DNA from: Streptomyces sp. NBC_01244
Lineage (GTDB): Bacteria; Actinomycetota; Actinomycetes; Streptomycetales; Streptomycetaceae
Assembly: GCF_035987325.1 (NCBI RefSeq)
Contig: NZ_CP108488.1
Location: forward strand, 5,890,001 to 5,954,000
DNA length: 64,000 nucleotides
Direction of reading: 5' to 3'
In this document: positions 1-7,779 of the stretch, in pieces
Layout: each line of letters opens with the position of its first letter
Position numbering within the stretch: position 1 is the stretch's first letter
Notes under the pieces: model-generated
The model's input: the letters and a program-made list of their open reading frames with translations, nothing else
What the model was told of the DNA's origin: nothing
Database searches by the model: none
Position numbers and translations under genes: made by a program

Positions 1-555
1 CGCTCCGCCCTGGCACAGGGCGACCTGGCCGGCTATCAGATCTCCGCGAACGGCAAGAATCCGAACGCCCCCGACGGCCAGCCGCAGGCGGACCGCAAGG
101 CCTGTCAGCCGCTCGCCGACATCATGGGCGACAAGCCCGACCCGGCGGCGCGCGAGACCGTCAACCGGGGCATCGGCTCCCAGAAGCAGATGGGCCTGGC
201 CGTCTCCGCCTCCGTCAGCTCCTACGCCGAGTCCGACGCCAAGGCGCTGATCGCCCGGCTGAAGGACGCCGTGGCCGCCTGTGCCACCGGCTTCACCGCC
301 ACCGTCGAGAAGCAGAGCGGCGCCTACCGCGAGGTGAAGGCGGCCGACTACGAGACGGGCGGCGACGAGAGCGTCAGCTGGACCACGACCGCGGCCGCCG
401 AGGGCGTCACCGCCCAGGTGCACCTGGTCGTCGTACGCCAGGGCGACACCGTCGTGCGCCTCATGGCACTCAACGTCGCGGGCGGCCGCCAGACCCCCCA
501 GGTCCCGCACGAGGTCGCGGACAAGCAGCTCCAGAAGGTCCGCGCCGCCCGCTGA
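1..555 (+). CDS. Secreted/lipoprotein-like hypothetical protein (5' end outside window)
   Basis: The reading frame is open from base 1 to a TGA at 553-555, giving the last 184 residues; the true start lies upstream of the window. The visible part is hydrophilic. It holds two Cys (in KACQPL and AACATG) that could form a disulfide, and alternating segments ending in VHLVVVRQGDTVVRLMALN, reminiscent of extracellular sensor-like lipoprotein domains such as the PknH C-terminal type. No catalytic motif is visible. An internal ATG at 124 would cut through the conserved-looking region and is not chosen. Function is unknown; an extracytoplasmic location is inferred. Confidence 0.7.
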   Translation, partial: RSALAQGDLAGYQISANGKNPNAPDGQPQADRKACQPLADIMGDKPDPAARETVNRGIGSQKQMGLAVSASVSSYAESDAKALIARLKDAVAACATGFTATVEKQSGAYREVKAADYETGGDESVSWTTTAAAEGVTAQVHLVVVRQGDTVVRLMALNVAGGRQTPQVPHEVADKQLQKVRAAR

Positions 556-572
556 ATTCCGGGTCCGGCCGA

Positions 573-785
573 TTACCAGCCGGTGGCGGCGGAAGAGGCG
601 CTCGACTTCTCGTTCGGCAGGAGCACCCACAGCGCCAGGTAAAGGAGGAACTGCGGTCCGGGCAGCAGGCACGAGACGACGAAGATGATCCGCATCGTGT
701 TCGCGGATATTCCGAATCGGCGCGCCAGACCGGCACAGACTCCGCCGATCCATCGTCCGTCACGGGGGCGGGCAAGGGCGCTCAT
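573..785 (-). CDS. PspC domain membrane protein, 70 aa
   Basis: This is a stand-alone PspC domain. The N-terminal ARPRDGRWIGGVCAGLARRFGI is the family hallmark, followed by one hydrophobic segment (about residues 31-56, ending LALWVLLPNE) and a short Ser/Ala tail. PspC proteins sit in the cytoplasmic membrane and are linked to envelope-stress responses; in Streptomyces, short PspC proteins also occur as N-terminal domains of sensor kinases. The ATG at 783-785 is chosen because it places the motif at residue 3. The gene ends 17 nt from the convergent upstream gene. The overlapping longer frames here are shadows. Confidence 0.85.
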   Translation of the reverse strand: MSALARPRDGRWIGGVCAGLARRFGISANTMRIIFVVSCLLPGPQFLLYLALWVLLPNEKSSASSAATGW

Positions 786-835
786 GGTCTCTCCTCGGTC
801 GTTGTGCGGTCCGCGGGATGTTTTCCCGCGATGCC

Positions 836-1405
836 TCAATACTCCCGCTGAACAGAGGACAGAACGTCGGTCCAGGGGCCGAGCCCGACCCTGGTAATTC
901 TCGGGGTCGTGCCCTGAGAACGCCGCAGCCGGCACCGCAGGGCCGGGACGACGGCCAGGTGCGCGAGCATCACGCCGAGGGTGTTCAGCAGGACCGAATC
1001 CACGTCGACCACCTGCCCCGGGACCGCCATCTGCAGCATCTCGATGCCGACGGAGAACAGCGCGCCCGCGGCGGCCGTCCGGACCAGCGAGGACCACGTG
1101 GCCAGCGGCGAAAGCTCCACACGCCCGCTGATCAGCGGCAGCAGCACCCCGAGCGGGGCCAGCAGCGCCAGCCCGCCGCCGATCCGGCGGGCAGACTCCA
1201 GGGGCCCGTAGGAGAGGTCCGCCCTGATCCCTTCCAGCGGGGTCAGATTGGCCGCCGCCGCCCAGGGCACGTCGAGCGGGCGCAGCATCAGCCAGCCGAC
1301 GAGGAGGAGGTGTGCGGCCAGCAGGACCCCGGCGAGAAGCCGGATCCACAGCTGTACGGCAGCGCTGCCACTGCCCTTGACACGGTTGCCCTTGAGACGG
1401 TGCAC
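836..1405 (-). CDS. VanZ-like family membrane protein
   Basis: The 189-residue product has about four hydrophobic segments (roughly residues 20-38, 77-92, 110-128 and 139-160). It contains the VanZ-family signature region around NLTPLEGIR, followed by IEMLQMAVPGQVVDVDSVLLNTLGV (Q-x(5)-R/Q-x-x-D-V-D-D-x-x-x-N-T-x-G pattern). VanZ-like proteins are integral membrane proteins; the founding member gives low-level teicoplanin resistance, and the function of most homologues is unknown. The start is the in-frame GTG at 1403-1405; it has no convincing ribosome binding site, so the N-terminus is uncertain. It is transcribed in the same direction as the PH-domain gene upstream (50 nt gap). Confidence 0.8.
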   Translation of the reverse strand: MHRLKGNRVKGSGSAAVQLWIRLLAGVLLAAHLLLVGWLMLRPLDVPWAAAANLTPLEGIRADLSYGPLESARRIGGGLALLAPLGVLLPLISGRVELSPLATWSSLVRTAAAGALFSVGIEMLQMAVPGQVVDVDSVLLNTLGVMLAHLAVVPALRCRLRRSQGTTPRITRVGLGPWTDVLSSVQREY

Positions 1406-1455
1406 GCCAGTGGAGACGCGGCTTCCGGTGCTCGCGGTTCCGGGGAAACCGCCGG

Positions 1456-2073
1456 TCAGCCGGTGGCGAGCAGCACAATCAGGATGAGTGCGCCGATCAC
1501 GGAGGGCGCGATGATCTCGTACGACCAGGAGACCTTCACCGGGCCCTGGGCGCCGGCGCGCGAGGCGCACCGCTCGTGCAGTTCCCGCAGCTCGTCGATG
1601 ATGCGGTCGGCGGAGGCCTGGCGGACGTCCTCGTCCGGGGTCTTGGCCTGACCGTTGCCCAGGCCGAGCCGGCCCGCCTGGCGGCGGTTGGCCTTCTTGC
1701 GCTCCCGCAGGGAGACCGCGATCGACCACATCTGGTACGTCGTCCCCTCCGCGATCACCTCGGCGGCGAACCGGGCCCGCACGGTGTCGACGGCCGCCCA
1801 GGGCAGCTCGATGATCCGGAAGGGGTTGCGCACGCGCAGCCGGTCGTCGTTGGCGAAGACGGCCGGACGGACCGTGAACGCGACGATGACGGGGGCCAGG
1901 CACAGTGCGGAGGCGAGGGCGATCCACGGGACGTTCCCGGAGCCCCGCACCACGGCGTCCCCGCAGAGCCATGCGAGCAGCGCGAGCAGCACCACCCCGG
2001 TGACAGTGGCCATCGGGGAACGGTAGACCCGGTCGTCGTACGCAGGCTCTTCGGTGGGCTGATCGCTGCTCAT
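1456..2073 (-). CDS. Bacterial PH domain membrane protein
   Basis: The 205-residue protein has two N-terminal hydrophobic segments (about residues 20-40 and 48-66). A bacterial pleckstrin-homology-like region follows (about 70-125: VFANDDRLRVRNPFRIIELPWAAVDTVRA). Then comes a basic linker (RERKKANRRQAGRLGLG) and a C-terminal hydrophobic helix (186-203). This arrangement matches the common actinobacterial PH domain-containing membrane proteins of unknown role. The ATG at 2071-2073 gives a complete product. It probably shares a transcript with the downstream VanZ-like gene. Confidence 0.8.
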   Translation of the reverse strand: MSSDQPTEEPAYDDRVYRSPMATVTGVVLLALLAWLCGDAVVRGSGNVPWIALASALCLAPVIVAFTVRPAVFANDDRLRVRNPFRIIELPWAAVDTVRARFAAEVIAEGTTYQMWSIAVSLRERKKANRRQAGRLGLGNGQAKTPDEDVRQASADRIIDELRELHERCASRAGAQGPVKVSWSYEIIAPSVIGALILIVLLATG

Positions 2074-2098
2074 GCGGCAGATTCTGCCTCAAGCCGTC

Positions 2099-2722
2099 TC
2101 AGCCCACGAGATCGGCGTACAGGATGATGTTGTCGGGACGGTGACCGTCGGTGATTTCACCGCCGCAGGTGATCACGCGCAGCTCGGGGCGGGCGGTGTT
2201 CCCGTAGACCTTGTCGGTGGGGAAGCGCTTCTTGTCGACCTGCTCCAGCTCGCGGACGCGGAACACGGCGGTGCTGCCGTCCGCGCGGGAGACGGTCACC
2301 TCGTCGCCGATGCGGACCTTGGAGACGTCCTTGAGCACGGCGGGGCCGCGGGCGGTGTCGAAGTGGCCGATCAGCACGGCGGGCCCGGTCTCCCCGGGGG
2401 TGACGCCCTTGTCGTACCAGCCGATCTTGTCCCCGTCGGCCACGGAAGGCACCTCGACGGTGCCGTCGGCGGCCAGGCCGAGCGACAGCAGCGGCGAAGC
2501 GTCGACCCCGGCCGCGGGGATCCGTACGCGTACGGGCGCGGAGGCGGGCTTCGGAGCGGCCGGGGCCGGGGCCGCCGGGGCGGAGGTCGGGGTGACGGCG
2601 GGCGGCGCGGAGGCCGCGCCGGGGGTCGCGGGCGTGGCGGCGGGCGTGGCGCCGCCGCATCCGGTCAGCGCGGCGGCCAGGAGGGCGGCGGCGATCAGCG
2701 GCCGGGCGGTACGGCGGGTCAT
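2099..2722 (-). CDS. Class F sortase, lipoprotein-type N-terminus
   Basis: Sortases are cysteine transpeptidases that cut a sorting signal and join surface proteins to the cell wall. The 207-residue product has a lipobox-like signal (AALTGC, Cys22), an Ala/Pro-rich linker (about 25-62) and a sortase domain with His120 (IGHFDT), Cys186 (VITCGG) and Arg195 (DGHRPDN) as the likely triad. The short domain and the GHFDTARGPAVL block are typical of actinobacterial class F sortases. The ATG at 2720-2722 gives the complete signal. It lies downstream of the anchored secreted protein at 2806-3729 in the same direction, which suggests an enzyme/substrate or envelope partnership. Confidence 0.9.
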   Translation of the reverse strand: MTRRTARPLIAAALLAAALTGCGGATPAATPATPGAASAPPAVTPTSAPAAPAPAAPKPASAPVRVRIPAAGVDASPLLSLGLAADGTVEVPSVADGDKIGWYDKGVTPGETGPAVLIGHFDTARGPAVLKDVSKVRIGDEVTVSRADGSTAVFRVRELEQVDKKRFPTDKVYGNTARPELRVITCGGEITDGHRPDNIILYADLVG

Positions 2723-2805
2723 GGGAGGCTCCGGCGGAACGGGCCGAGGCGGGCCACCCGGGGGTGGCCCGCCGGAGGCGAGTCGAGATCTGAAGGGGTC
2801 GCGTG

Positions 2806-3729
2806 TCAGCCCTGGGCGCGGCGGCGGCGCAGGAACACGCTCGCGCCGAGCGCACCGAAGACCGTGACCAGACCGGCGCCGGCCGCCAGCGTGGTGGTGT
2901 TGTCGGTGTCGGCGACGCTCTCGACCGGCAGCTCGGCACCCGCGGCCACCGGGCCCTTGGGGACGACGCTGGTCTGCGCGCCCGGCTTCGGCTTCGGCTT
3001 CGGCGCAGGCTTCGGGCCCTGCTCCTCGGTGGTCTGGTAGTCGAGCTTGCAGCCCTTGGGGAGCGCGGGGAAGGAGGCGCTCTTGGTGACGTCGCCGACC
3101 TGGTACTCCCACCGGAACACCGGCTTGGCGCCGTTCGGGTTCTCGATGCGCAGGGAGTCCGAGCTCCGACCCGGGTGGGTGCGGTCCAGGGTCCGCGGGT
3201 TGGGCTGCCCTTCCAGGGTCTGCACGAAGGCCTTCGGGCCCTTGGGGGACATCGTCAGGTCTGCGGACAGGTACTCGCCGAGCCGCACCGTCTTGACCTC
3301 GGAGACGCAGGAGCCGGTCCCGGTCTCGGCGGCCTTGCCCTTCGGCAGCGGGAACGACGTGGTCTTGCCGCTCTCGCTGTCGAACACGGTGAGGACCGGC
3401 TCGGCCGAGTCCGCCTTGGTGAGGGCGAAGGTCGTGCCCTGGACCGAGACCTTGGTGTGCTTGCGGTCGAGGGACACGATCGCCTTCGGGTGGACCGTGC
3501 CGTCCCCGAGCACGGCGAAGACCTTGACCGAGGGCGCCTCCGTCGCGGAGTTGATCATGTCGGCGACCAGGCTCTTGCTGAGGGTGACCCGCTTGGCCTT
3601 GGACGCGGCTACCTCCGTCGAGGTCACTGCCTGCGGTGCGGACGCCGCGAAGGCGGAGCCGGCGGCCGGTGCGAGCATCGCGCCGGCGAGCGCGGCGGTG
3701 ACGATCGAGGTGCGGAGGGCGGTACGCAT
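2806..3729 (-). CDS. Secreted protein with C-terminal membrane anchor
   Basis: The 307-residue product starts with a cleavable-looking signal peptide (RTSIVTAALAGAMLAPAAGSAFAA). A long extracellular region follows with two Cys (GSCVSE and PKGCKL), then a Pro/Lys linker (GPKPAPKPKPKPG). It ends in a hydrophobic helix and RRRRAQG. That C-terminal shape (helix plus basic tail) resembles a cell-wall sorting signal, but no LPXTG or LAXTG is present; the closest element is ELPVESVADTDN. The next gene in the same direction is a class F sortase. The ATG at 3727-3729 is preferred over an ATG 75 nt further upstream because it begins the signal peptide. Confidence 0.8.
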   Translation of the reverse strand: MRTALRTSIVTAALAGAMLAPAAGSAFAASAPQAVTSTEVAASKAKRVTLSKSLVADMINSATEAPSVKVFAVLGDGTVHPKAIVSLDRKHTKVSVQGTTFALTKADSAEPVLTVFDSESGKTTSFPLPKGKAAETGTGSCVSEVKTVRLGEYLSADLTMSPKGPKAFVQTLEGQPNPRTLDRTHPGRSSDSLRIENPNGAKPVFRWEYQVGDVTKSASFPALPKGCKLDYQTTEEQGPKPAPKPKPKPGAQTSVVPKGPVAAGAELPVESVADTDNTTTLAAGAGLVTVFGALGASVFLRRRRAQG

Positions 3730-3941
3730 AACGACTCCAGAAGCGTGGGTGAGGAAAGTGGAAGAGAGTCGCATGCCGCGTTGAGTCTGTTCGGTCGGGT
3801 TCACCGGGTCAGGTGTGGCGGGCTGCTGAGAAAGAATTTACGGATCTTGTGCGCGTGAACGATCTGCTTCCTGTCATGGCCGCGTAACAGCAAACGGGGT
3901 GTCCGATTCCGAATGAATCGGGGGGAGGGGGTGACAGGCCG

Positions 3942-3953
3942 CTACGCGCGTAG
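3942..3953. promoter_or_regulatory. Putative deo operator upstream of deoC
   Basis: The perfect 12-bp palindrome CTACGCGCGTAG ends 19 nt before the deoC start. The identical 12-mer, again followed by AGAT, lies at 15501-15512, 25 nt upstream of the purine nucleoside phosphorylase start. At about 72% GC, a given 12-mer of this composition is expected about 0.007 times in 64 kb. Two copies both abutting nucleoside catabolic genes point to a shared repressor site overlapping the promoter. The regulator is not shown by the sequence. Confidence 0.7.
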
Positions 3954-3972
3954 ATATGCTCATGTGGTGACC

Positions 3973-4935
3973 ATGCCCACCACCCTCACCGCATTCGCTG
4001 ACGTGACGACGTCCGACAGTGCGCTGCGCCGCTTCCTGCACGGGCTGCCCGGCGTCGACGCTGTCGGCCTGGAGGCCCGCGCGGCCTCCCTCGGCACCCG
4101 TTCGATCAAGACGACGGCCAAGGCGTACGCCATCGACCTCGCCATCTCGATGATCGACCTGACGACGCTGGAAGGCGCGGATACCCCGGGCAAGGTCCGG
4201 GCGCTCTCCGCCAAGGCAGCCAACCCCGATCCGACCGACCGCACCACGCCCATGACGGCCGCCGTCTGCGTGTACCCCGACATGGTGGCCACCGCCAAGG
4301 CCGCCCTGAACGGCGCCGACGTCAAGGTCGCCTCCGTCGCCACCGCCTTCCCGGCCGGCCGCGCGGCCCTGCCCGTCAAGCTCGCCGACACGGCCGACGC
4401 CGTGGCCGCCGGCGCCGACGAGATCGACATGGTCATCGACCGTGGCGCCTTCCTCGCCGGCCACTACCTCGACACCTACGAGCTGATCCGCTCCGTCAAG
4501 GCGGCCTGCGTCCGCCCCGACGGCAGCGCGGCCCGGCTCAAGGTGATCTTCGAGACCGGCGAGCTGTCCACGTACGACAACATCCGCCGCGCCTCCTGGA
4601 TCGGCATGATGGCCGGGGCCGACTTCATCAAGACGTCCACCGGCAAGGTCGGGGTCAACGCGACGCCGGCGAACACGCTCCTCATGCTCGAAGCCGTCCG
4701 CGACTTCAAGGCGCAGACTGGAATCCAGATCGGCGTGAAGCCGGCCGGCGGCATCCGGACCACCAAGGACGCGATCAAGTTCCTGGTCCTGGTCAACGAG
4801 ACCGTGGGCGAGGACTGGCTGTCCAACCACTGGTTCCGCTTCGGAGCCTCCAGCCTGCTCAACGACCTGTTGATGCAGCGCCAGAAGCTGAGCACCGGCC
4901 GTTACTCCGGTCCCGACTACGTGACGGTGGACTGA
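3973..4935 (+). CDS. deoC: Deoxyribose-phosphate aldolase
   Basis: DeoC cleaves 2-deoxyribose-5-phosphate to glyceraldehyde-3-phosphate and acetaldehyde, the last step of deoxynucleoside breakdown, in the cytoplasm. The 320-residue protein contains the Schiff-base lysine in ADFIKTSTGK (Lys220) and the second lysine in GVKPAGGIR (Lys256), with the acid Asp in DEIDMVID (around 149-156). The ATG at 3973 is chosen because homologues begin near MPTTLTAFADV; upstream in-frame starts extend into the operator. It leads an apparent operon, with the aldehyde dehydrogenase gene starting 4 nt after the stop. The palindrome at 3942-3953 probably controls it. Confidence 0.95.
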   Translation: MPTTLTAFADVTTSDSALRRFLHGLPGVDAVGLEARAASLGTRSIKTTAKAYAIDLAISMIDLTTLEGADTPGKVRALSAKAANPDPTDRTTPMTAAVCVYPDMVATAKAALNGADVKVASVATAFPAGRAALPVKLADTADAVAAGADEIDMVIDRGAFLAGHYLDTYELIRSVKAACVRPDGSAARLKVIFETGELSTYDNIRRASWIGMMAGADFIKTSTGKVGVNATPANTLLMLEAVRDFKAQTGIQIGVKPAGGIRTTKDAIKFLVLVNETVGEDWLSNHWFRFGASSLLNDLLMQRQKLSTGRYSGPDYVTVD

Positions 4936-4939
4936 GACC

Positions 4940-6385
4940 ATGAAGACGCAGACATCCGCATTCGAGTACGCACCCGCCCCCGAGTCCCGCTCCGTCGTCG
5001 ACATCGCCCCCTCCTACGGGCTGTTCATCGACGGCGAGTTCACCGACGCGGCGGACGGCAAGGTCTTCAAGACCGTCTCCCCGGCCTCCGAAGAGGTCCT
5101 CTCCGAGATCGCGCAGGCCGGCGCCGCCGACGTGGACCGCGCCGTGAAGGCCGCCCGCAAGGCCTTCGAGAAGTGGTCCGCGCTGCCCGGCTCCGAGCGC
5201 GCCAAGTACCTCTTCCGCATCGCCCGGATCATCCAGGAGCGCAGCCGCGAGCTGGCCGTCCTGGAGACCCTCGACAACGGCAAGCCGATCCGGGAGACCC
5301 GCGACGCGGACCTCCCGCTCGTCGCCGCGCACTTCTTCTACTACGCGGGCTGGGCCGACAAGCTCGACCACGCGGGCTACGGGGCCAACCCGCGCCCCCT
5401 CGGCGTGGCCGGCCAGGTCATCCCGTGGAACTTCCCGCTGATGATGCTCGCCTGGAAGATCGCCCCGGCGCTCGCCACGGGCAACACGGTCGTGCTCAAG
5501 CCGGCCCAGACGACCCCGCTCTCGGCGCTCTTCTTCGCGGACATCTGCCGCCAGGCGGGCCTGCCCAAGGGCGTCGTCAACATCCTCCCCGGGTACGGGG
5601 ACGCGGGCGCGGCCCTCGTCGAGCACCCGGACGTGAACAAGGTCGCCTTCACCGGCTCCACCGCCGTCGGCAAGGCCATCGCGCGCCAGGTCGCCGGTAC
5701 CTCCAAGAAGCTCACCCTGGAGCTGGGCGGCAAGGGCGCCAACATCGTCTTCGACGACGCCCCCATCGACCAGGCCGTCGAGGGCATCGTCAGCGGCATC
5801 TTCTTCAACCAGGGCCAGGTCTGCTGCGCGGGCTCGCGCCTCCTGGTCCAGGAGTCGATCCACGACGAGCTGATCGACTCGCTCAAGCGCCGGCTGACCA
5901 CGCTGCGCCTGGGCGACCCGCTCGACAAGAACACCGACATCGGCGCGATCAACTCCGCCGAGCAGCTCGCCCGGATCACCGCCCTCGCGGACACCGGCGA
6001 GGCGGAGGGCGCCGAGCGCTGGTCGGCGCCGTGCGAACTGCCGAACGCCGGCTACTGGTTCGCCCCGACGCTCTTCACGAACGTCTCCCAGTCGCACACC
6101 GTCGCCCGTGACGAGATCTTCGGCCCGGTGCTGTCCGTGCTGACCTTCCGTACGCCCGACGAGGCCGTCGCCAAGGCCAACAACAGCCAGTACGGCCTGT
6201 CCGCCGGCATCTGGACGGAGAAGGGCAGCCGCATCCTCGCGGTCGCCAACAAGCTCCGCGCGGGTGTGGTGTGGGCCAACACGTTCAACAAGTTCGACCC
6301 GACCTCGCCCTTCGGCGGCTACAAGGAATCGGGCTTCGGGCGCGAAGGCGGCCGCCACGGCCTGGAGGGCTACCTCGATGTCTGA
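4940..6385 (+). CDS. NAD(P)+-dependent aldehyde dehydrogenase (catalytically complete)
   Basis: This enzyme should oxidise an aldehyde to its acid using NAD(P)+. The 481-residue length is normal for the family. Visible landmarks are IPWNFPL (161-167, cofactor site), FTGSTAVGK (237-245), the general-base Glu261 in ELGGKG, the catalytic cysteine in GQVCCAGS (Cys295/296) and EIFGPVLSV near the C-terminus. It begins 4 nt after deoC and is followed, with an 8-nt overlap, by a shortened paralogue. Acetaldehyde released by DeoC is the obvious candidate substrate, but specificity cannot be read from sequence. Confidence 0.92.
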   Translation: MKTQTSAFEYAPAPESRSVVDIAPSYGLFIDGEFTDAADGKVFKTVSPASEEVLSEIAQAGAADVDRAVKAARKAFEKWSALPGSERAKYLFRIARIIQERSRELAVLETLDNGKPIRETRDADLPLVAAHFFYYAGWADKLDHAGYGANPRPLGVAGQVIPWNFPLMMLAWKIAPALATGNTVVLKPAQTTPLSALFFADICRQAGLPKGVVNILPGYGDAGAALVEHPDVNKVAFTGSTAVGKAIARQVAGTSKKLTLELGGKGANIVFDDAPIDQAVEGIVSGIFFNQGQVCCAGSRLLVQESIHDELIDSLKRRLTTLRLGDPLDKNTDIGAINSAEQLARITALADTGEAEGAERWSAPCELPNAGYWFAPTLFTNVSQSHTVARDEIFGPVLSVLTFRTPDEAVAKANNSQYGLSAGIWTEKGSRILAVANKLRAGVVWANTFNKFDPTSPFGGYKESGFGREGGRHGLEGYLDV

Positions 6386-7286
6386 GTCTGCTGCGTCGTC
6401 TTCGACGCGTCTGAGCGTCTTCAAGACCTACAAGCTGTACGTCGGGGGCAAGTTCCCCCGCTCCGAGAGCGGCCGGGTGTACGAGGTGAGTGACTCGAAG
6501 GGCAAGTGGCTGGCCAACGCCCCGCTGTCCTCCCGCAAGGACGCCCGTGACGCGGTCGTCGCCGCCCGCAAGGCCTTCGGCGGCTGGTCGGGCGCGACCG
6601 CGTACAACCGCGGCCAGATCCTCTACCGCGTCGCCGAGATGCTGGAGGGCCGCCGCGAGCAGTTCGTCCGCGAGGTCGCCGAGGCGGAAGGTCTGTCGAA
6701 GTCCAAGGCCGCTTCCGCCGTCGACGCGGCCATCGACCGCTGGGTCTGGTACGCGGGCTGGACCGACAAGATCGGCCAGATCGTCGGCGGCGCCAACCCG
6801 GTCGCGGGCCCGTTCTTCAACCTCTCCACCCCCGAGCCGACCGGTGTCGTCACGGTCGTCGCCCCGCAGGCCTCGTCCTTCCTCGGCCTGGTCTCCGTGA
6901 TCGCCCCGGTGATCGCCATCGGCAACACGGTCGTCGTCATCGCCTCCGAGAAGGCGCCGCTCCCGGCGCTCTCCCTCGGCGAGGTCCTGGCCACCTCCGA
7001 CCTGCCCGGCGGCGTCGTCAACATCCTGTCCGGCAAGGCCGCCGAGATGGGCCCGCACCTGGCGTCCCACCAGGACGTCAACGCGATCGACCTGGCGGGC
7101 GCCGACGAGGCGCTGGCCAAGGAGCTGGAGATCGCGGCCGCGGACAACCTCAAGCGCGTCCTGCGTCCACAGCCTGTGGACGACTGGAGCGCGGACCCGG
7201 GCACGGCGCGCATGACGGCGTTCCTGGAGACCAAGACCGTCTGGCACCCCACGGGGTCGCTGGGCGCGGGCGGATCCTCGTACTAG
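6378..7286 (+). CDS. Truncated aldehyde dehydrogenase paralogue, probably non-catalytic
   Basis: The 302-residue product aligns with the N-terminal two thirds of aldehyde dehydrogenases (YVGGKFPRSESG, AFGGWSGATAYNRGQ, GNTVVVIASEKAPLPAL, GGVVNILSG). It lacks the PWNFP signature (VVAPQASSFLG instead), the ELGGK glutamate and the GQxC cysteine, and ends shortly after the region that normally precedes the catalytic loop. The ATG at 6378 overlaps the end of the active enzyme by 8 nt, so translation is probably coupled. A strong terminator follows directly, so the short length is not a window or assembly effect. It may be a structural partner of the active subunit, comparable to the dead second domain of vertebrate ALDH16A1; this is inference. 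Confidence 0.85.
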   Translation: MSESAASSSTRLSVFKTYKLYVGGKFPRSESGRVYEVSDSKGKWLANAPLSSRKDARDAVVAARKAFGGWSGATAYNRGQILYRVAEMLEGRREQFVREVAEAEGLSKSKAASAVDAAIDRWVWYAGWTDKIGQIVGGANPVAGPFFNLSTPEPTGVVTVVAPQASSFLGLVSVIAPVIAIGNTVVVIASEKAPLPALSLGEVLATSDLPGGVVNILSGKAAEMGPHLASHQDVNAIDLAGADEALAKELEIAAADNLKRVLRPQPVDDWSADPGTARMTAFLETKTVWHPTGSLGAGGSSY

Positions 7287-7301
7287 AGATCCCCGAAGAC
7301 G

Positions 7302-7334
7302 GGCCCCGGCAGTGTCCCCCGCGCTGCCGGGGCC
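7302..7334 (+). terminator. Terminator of the deoC-aldehyde dehydrogenase operon
   Basis: An 11-bp perfect stem (7302-7312 with 7324-7334, GGCCCCGGCAG/CTGCCGGGGCC) with an 11-nt loop lies 15 nt after the truncated aldehyde dehydrogenase stop and is followed by TCTTC. Confidence 0.8.
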
Positions 7335-7352
7335 TCTTCATGCCTACGGGAG

Positions 7353-7715
7353 CTACTTGGCGGTGCCCGGCAGCAGCGGGCCCAGCAGCGAGGAGGCCGC
7401 GGCGGTGGGCAGCTCGCCGACCGACGGCCCCCGGGTCAGGATGCCCGTGACCATGCCGGTGCCGACCGAGGGGAAATCCGCGACCTTGGTGGCGACGCCG
7501 TTGTCGAGGGGGTCCACTCCGGTGTGGGCCAGAGGGTTCACCTTGAGATTCGAGATCGGGTCGGAGACCCCCGCGAGGGCCGCCGGAACATCGAGCTCCC
7601 CCGCCTGGGCGCCGCCGGCGGCCATCGCGAGGGCCGCGCCGGCCATCGAGAGGCTCAGGCCTGCGGTGCGCAGCGCCTTGGTGTGGGGTGCTTTGGGGGC
7701 TGCGTGACGTGCCAT
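7353..7715 (-). CDS. Small secreted hypothetical protein
   Basis: The 120-residue product has a basic N-terminus (MARHAAPKAPHTKALRTAG), a hydrophobic stretch (LSLSMAGAALAMAAGGAQA) and a signal-peptidase-like AQA site near residue 38. The mature part is about 80 residues, rich in Leu/Pro/Gly, without cysteines or recognisable domains. The ATG at 7713-7715 gives the full signal peptide. It is convergent with the deoC operon. Function is unknown; secretion is the only supported statement. Confidence 0.65.
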   Translation of the reverse strand: MARHAAPKAPHTKALRTAGLSLSMAGAALAMAAGGAQAGELDVPAALAGVSDPISNLKVNPLAHTGVDPLDNGVATKVADFPSVGTGMVTGILTRGPSVGELPTAAASSLLGPLLPGTAK

Positions 7716-7779
7716 GGATTCCCGCCTGTGGGCTCGTGTGGTGACGTAGTCGTGCGCGCACGCAGCGTAGCGAGATGGG

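Noticed and set aside
6378..7286. Short second aldehyde dehydrogenase as an assembly or frameshift truncation
   Set aside because: No continuation of the family sequence occurs in any frame after 7286; a clean terminator begins 15 nt after the stop.
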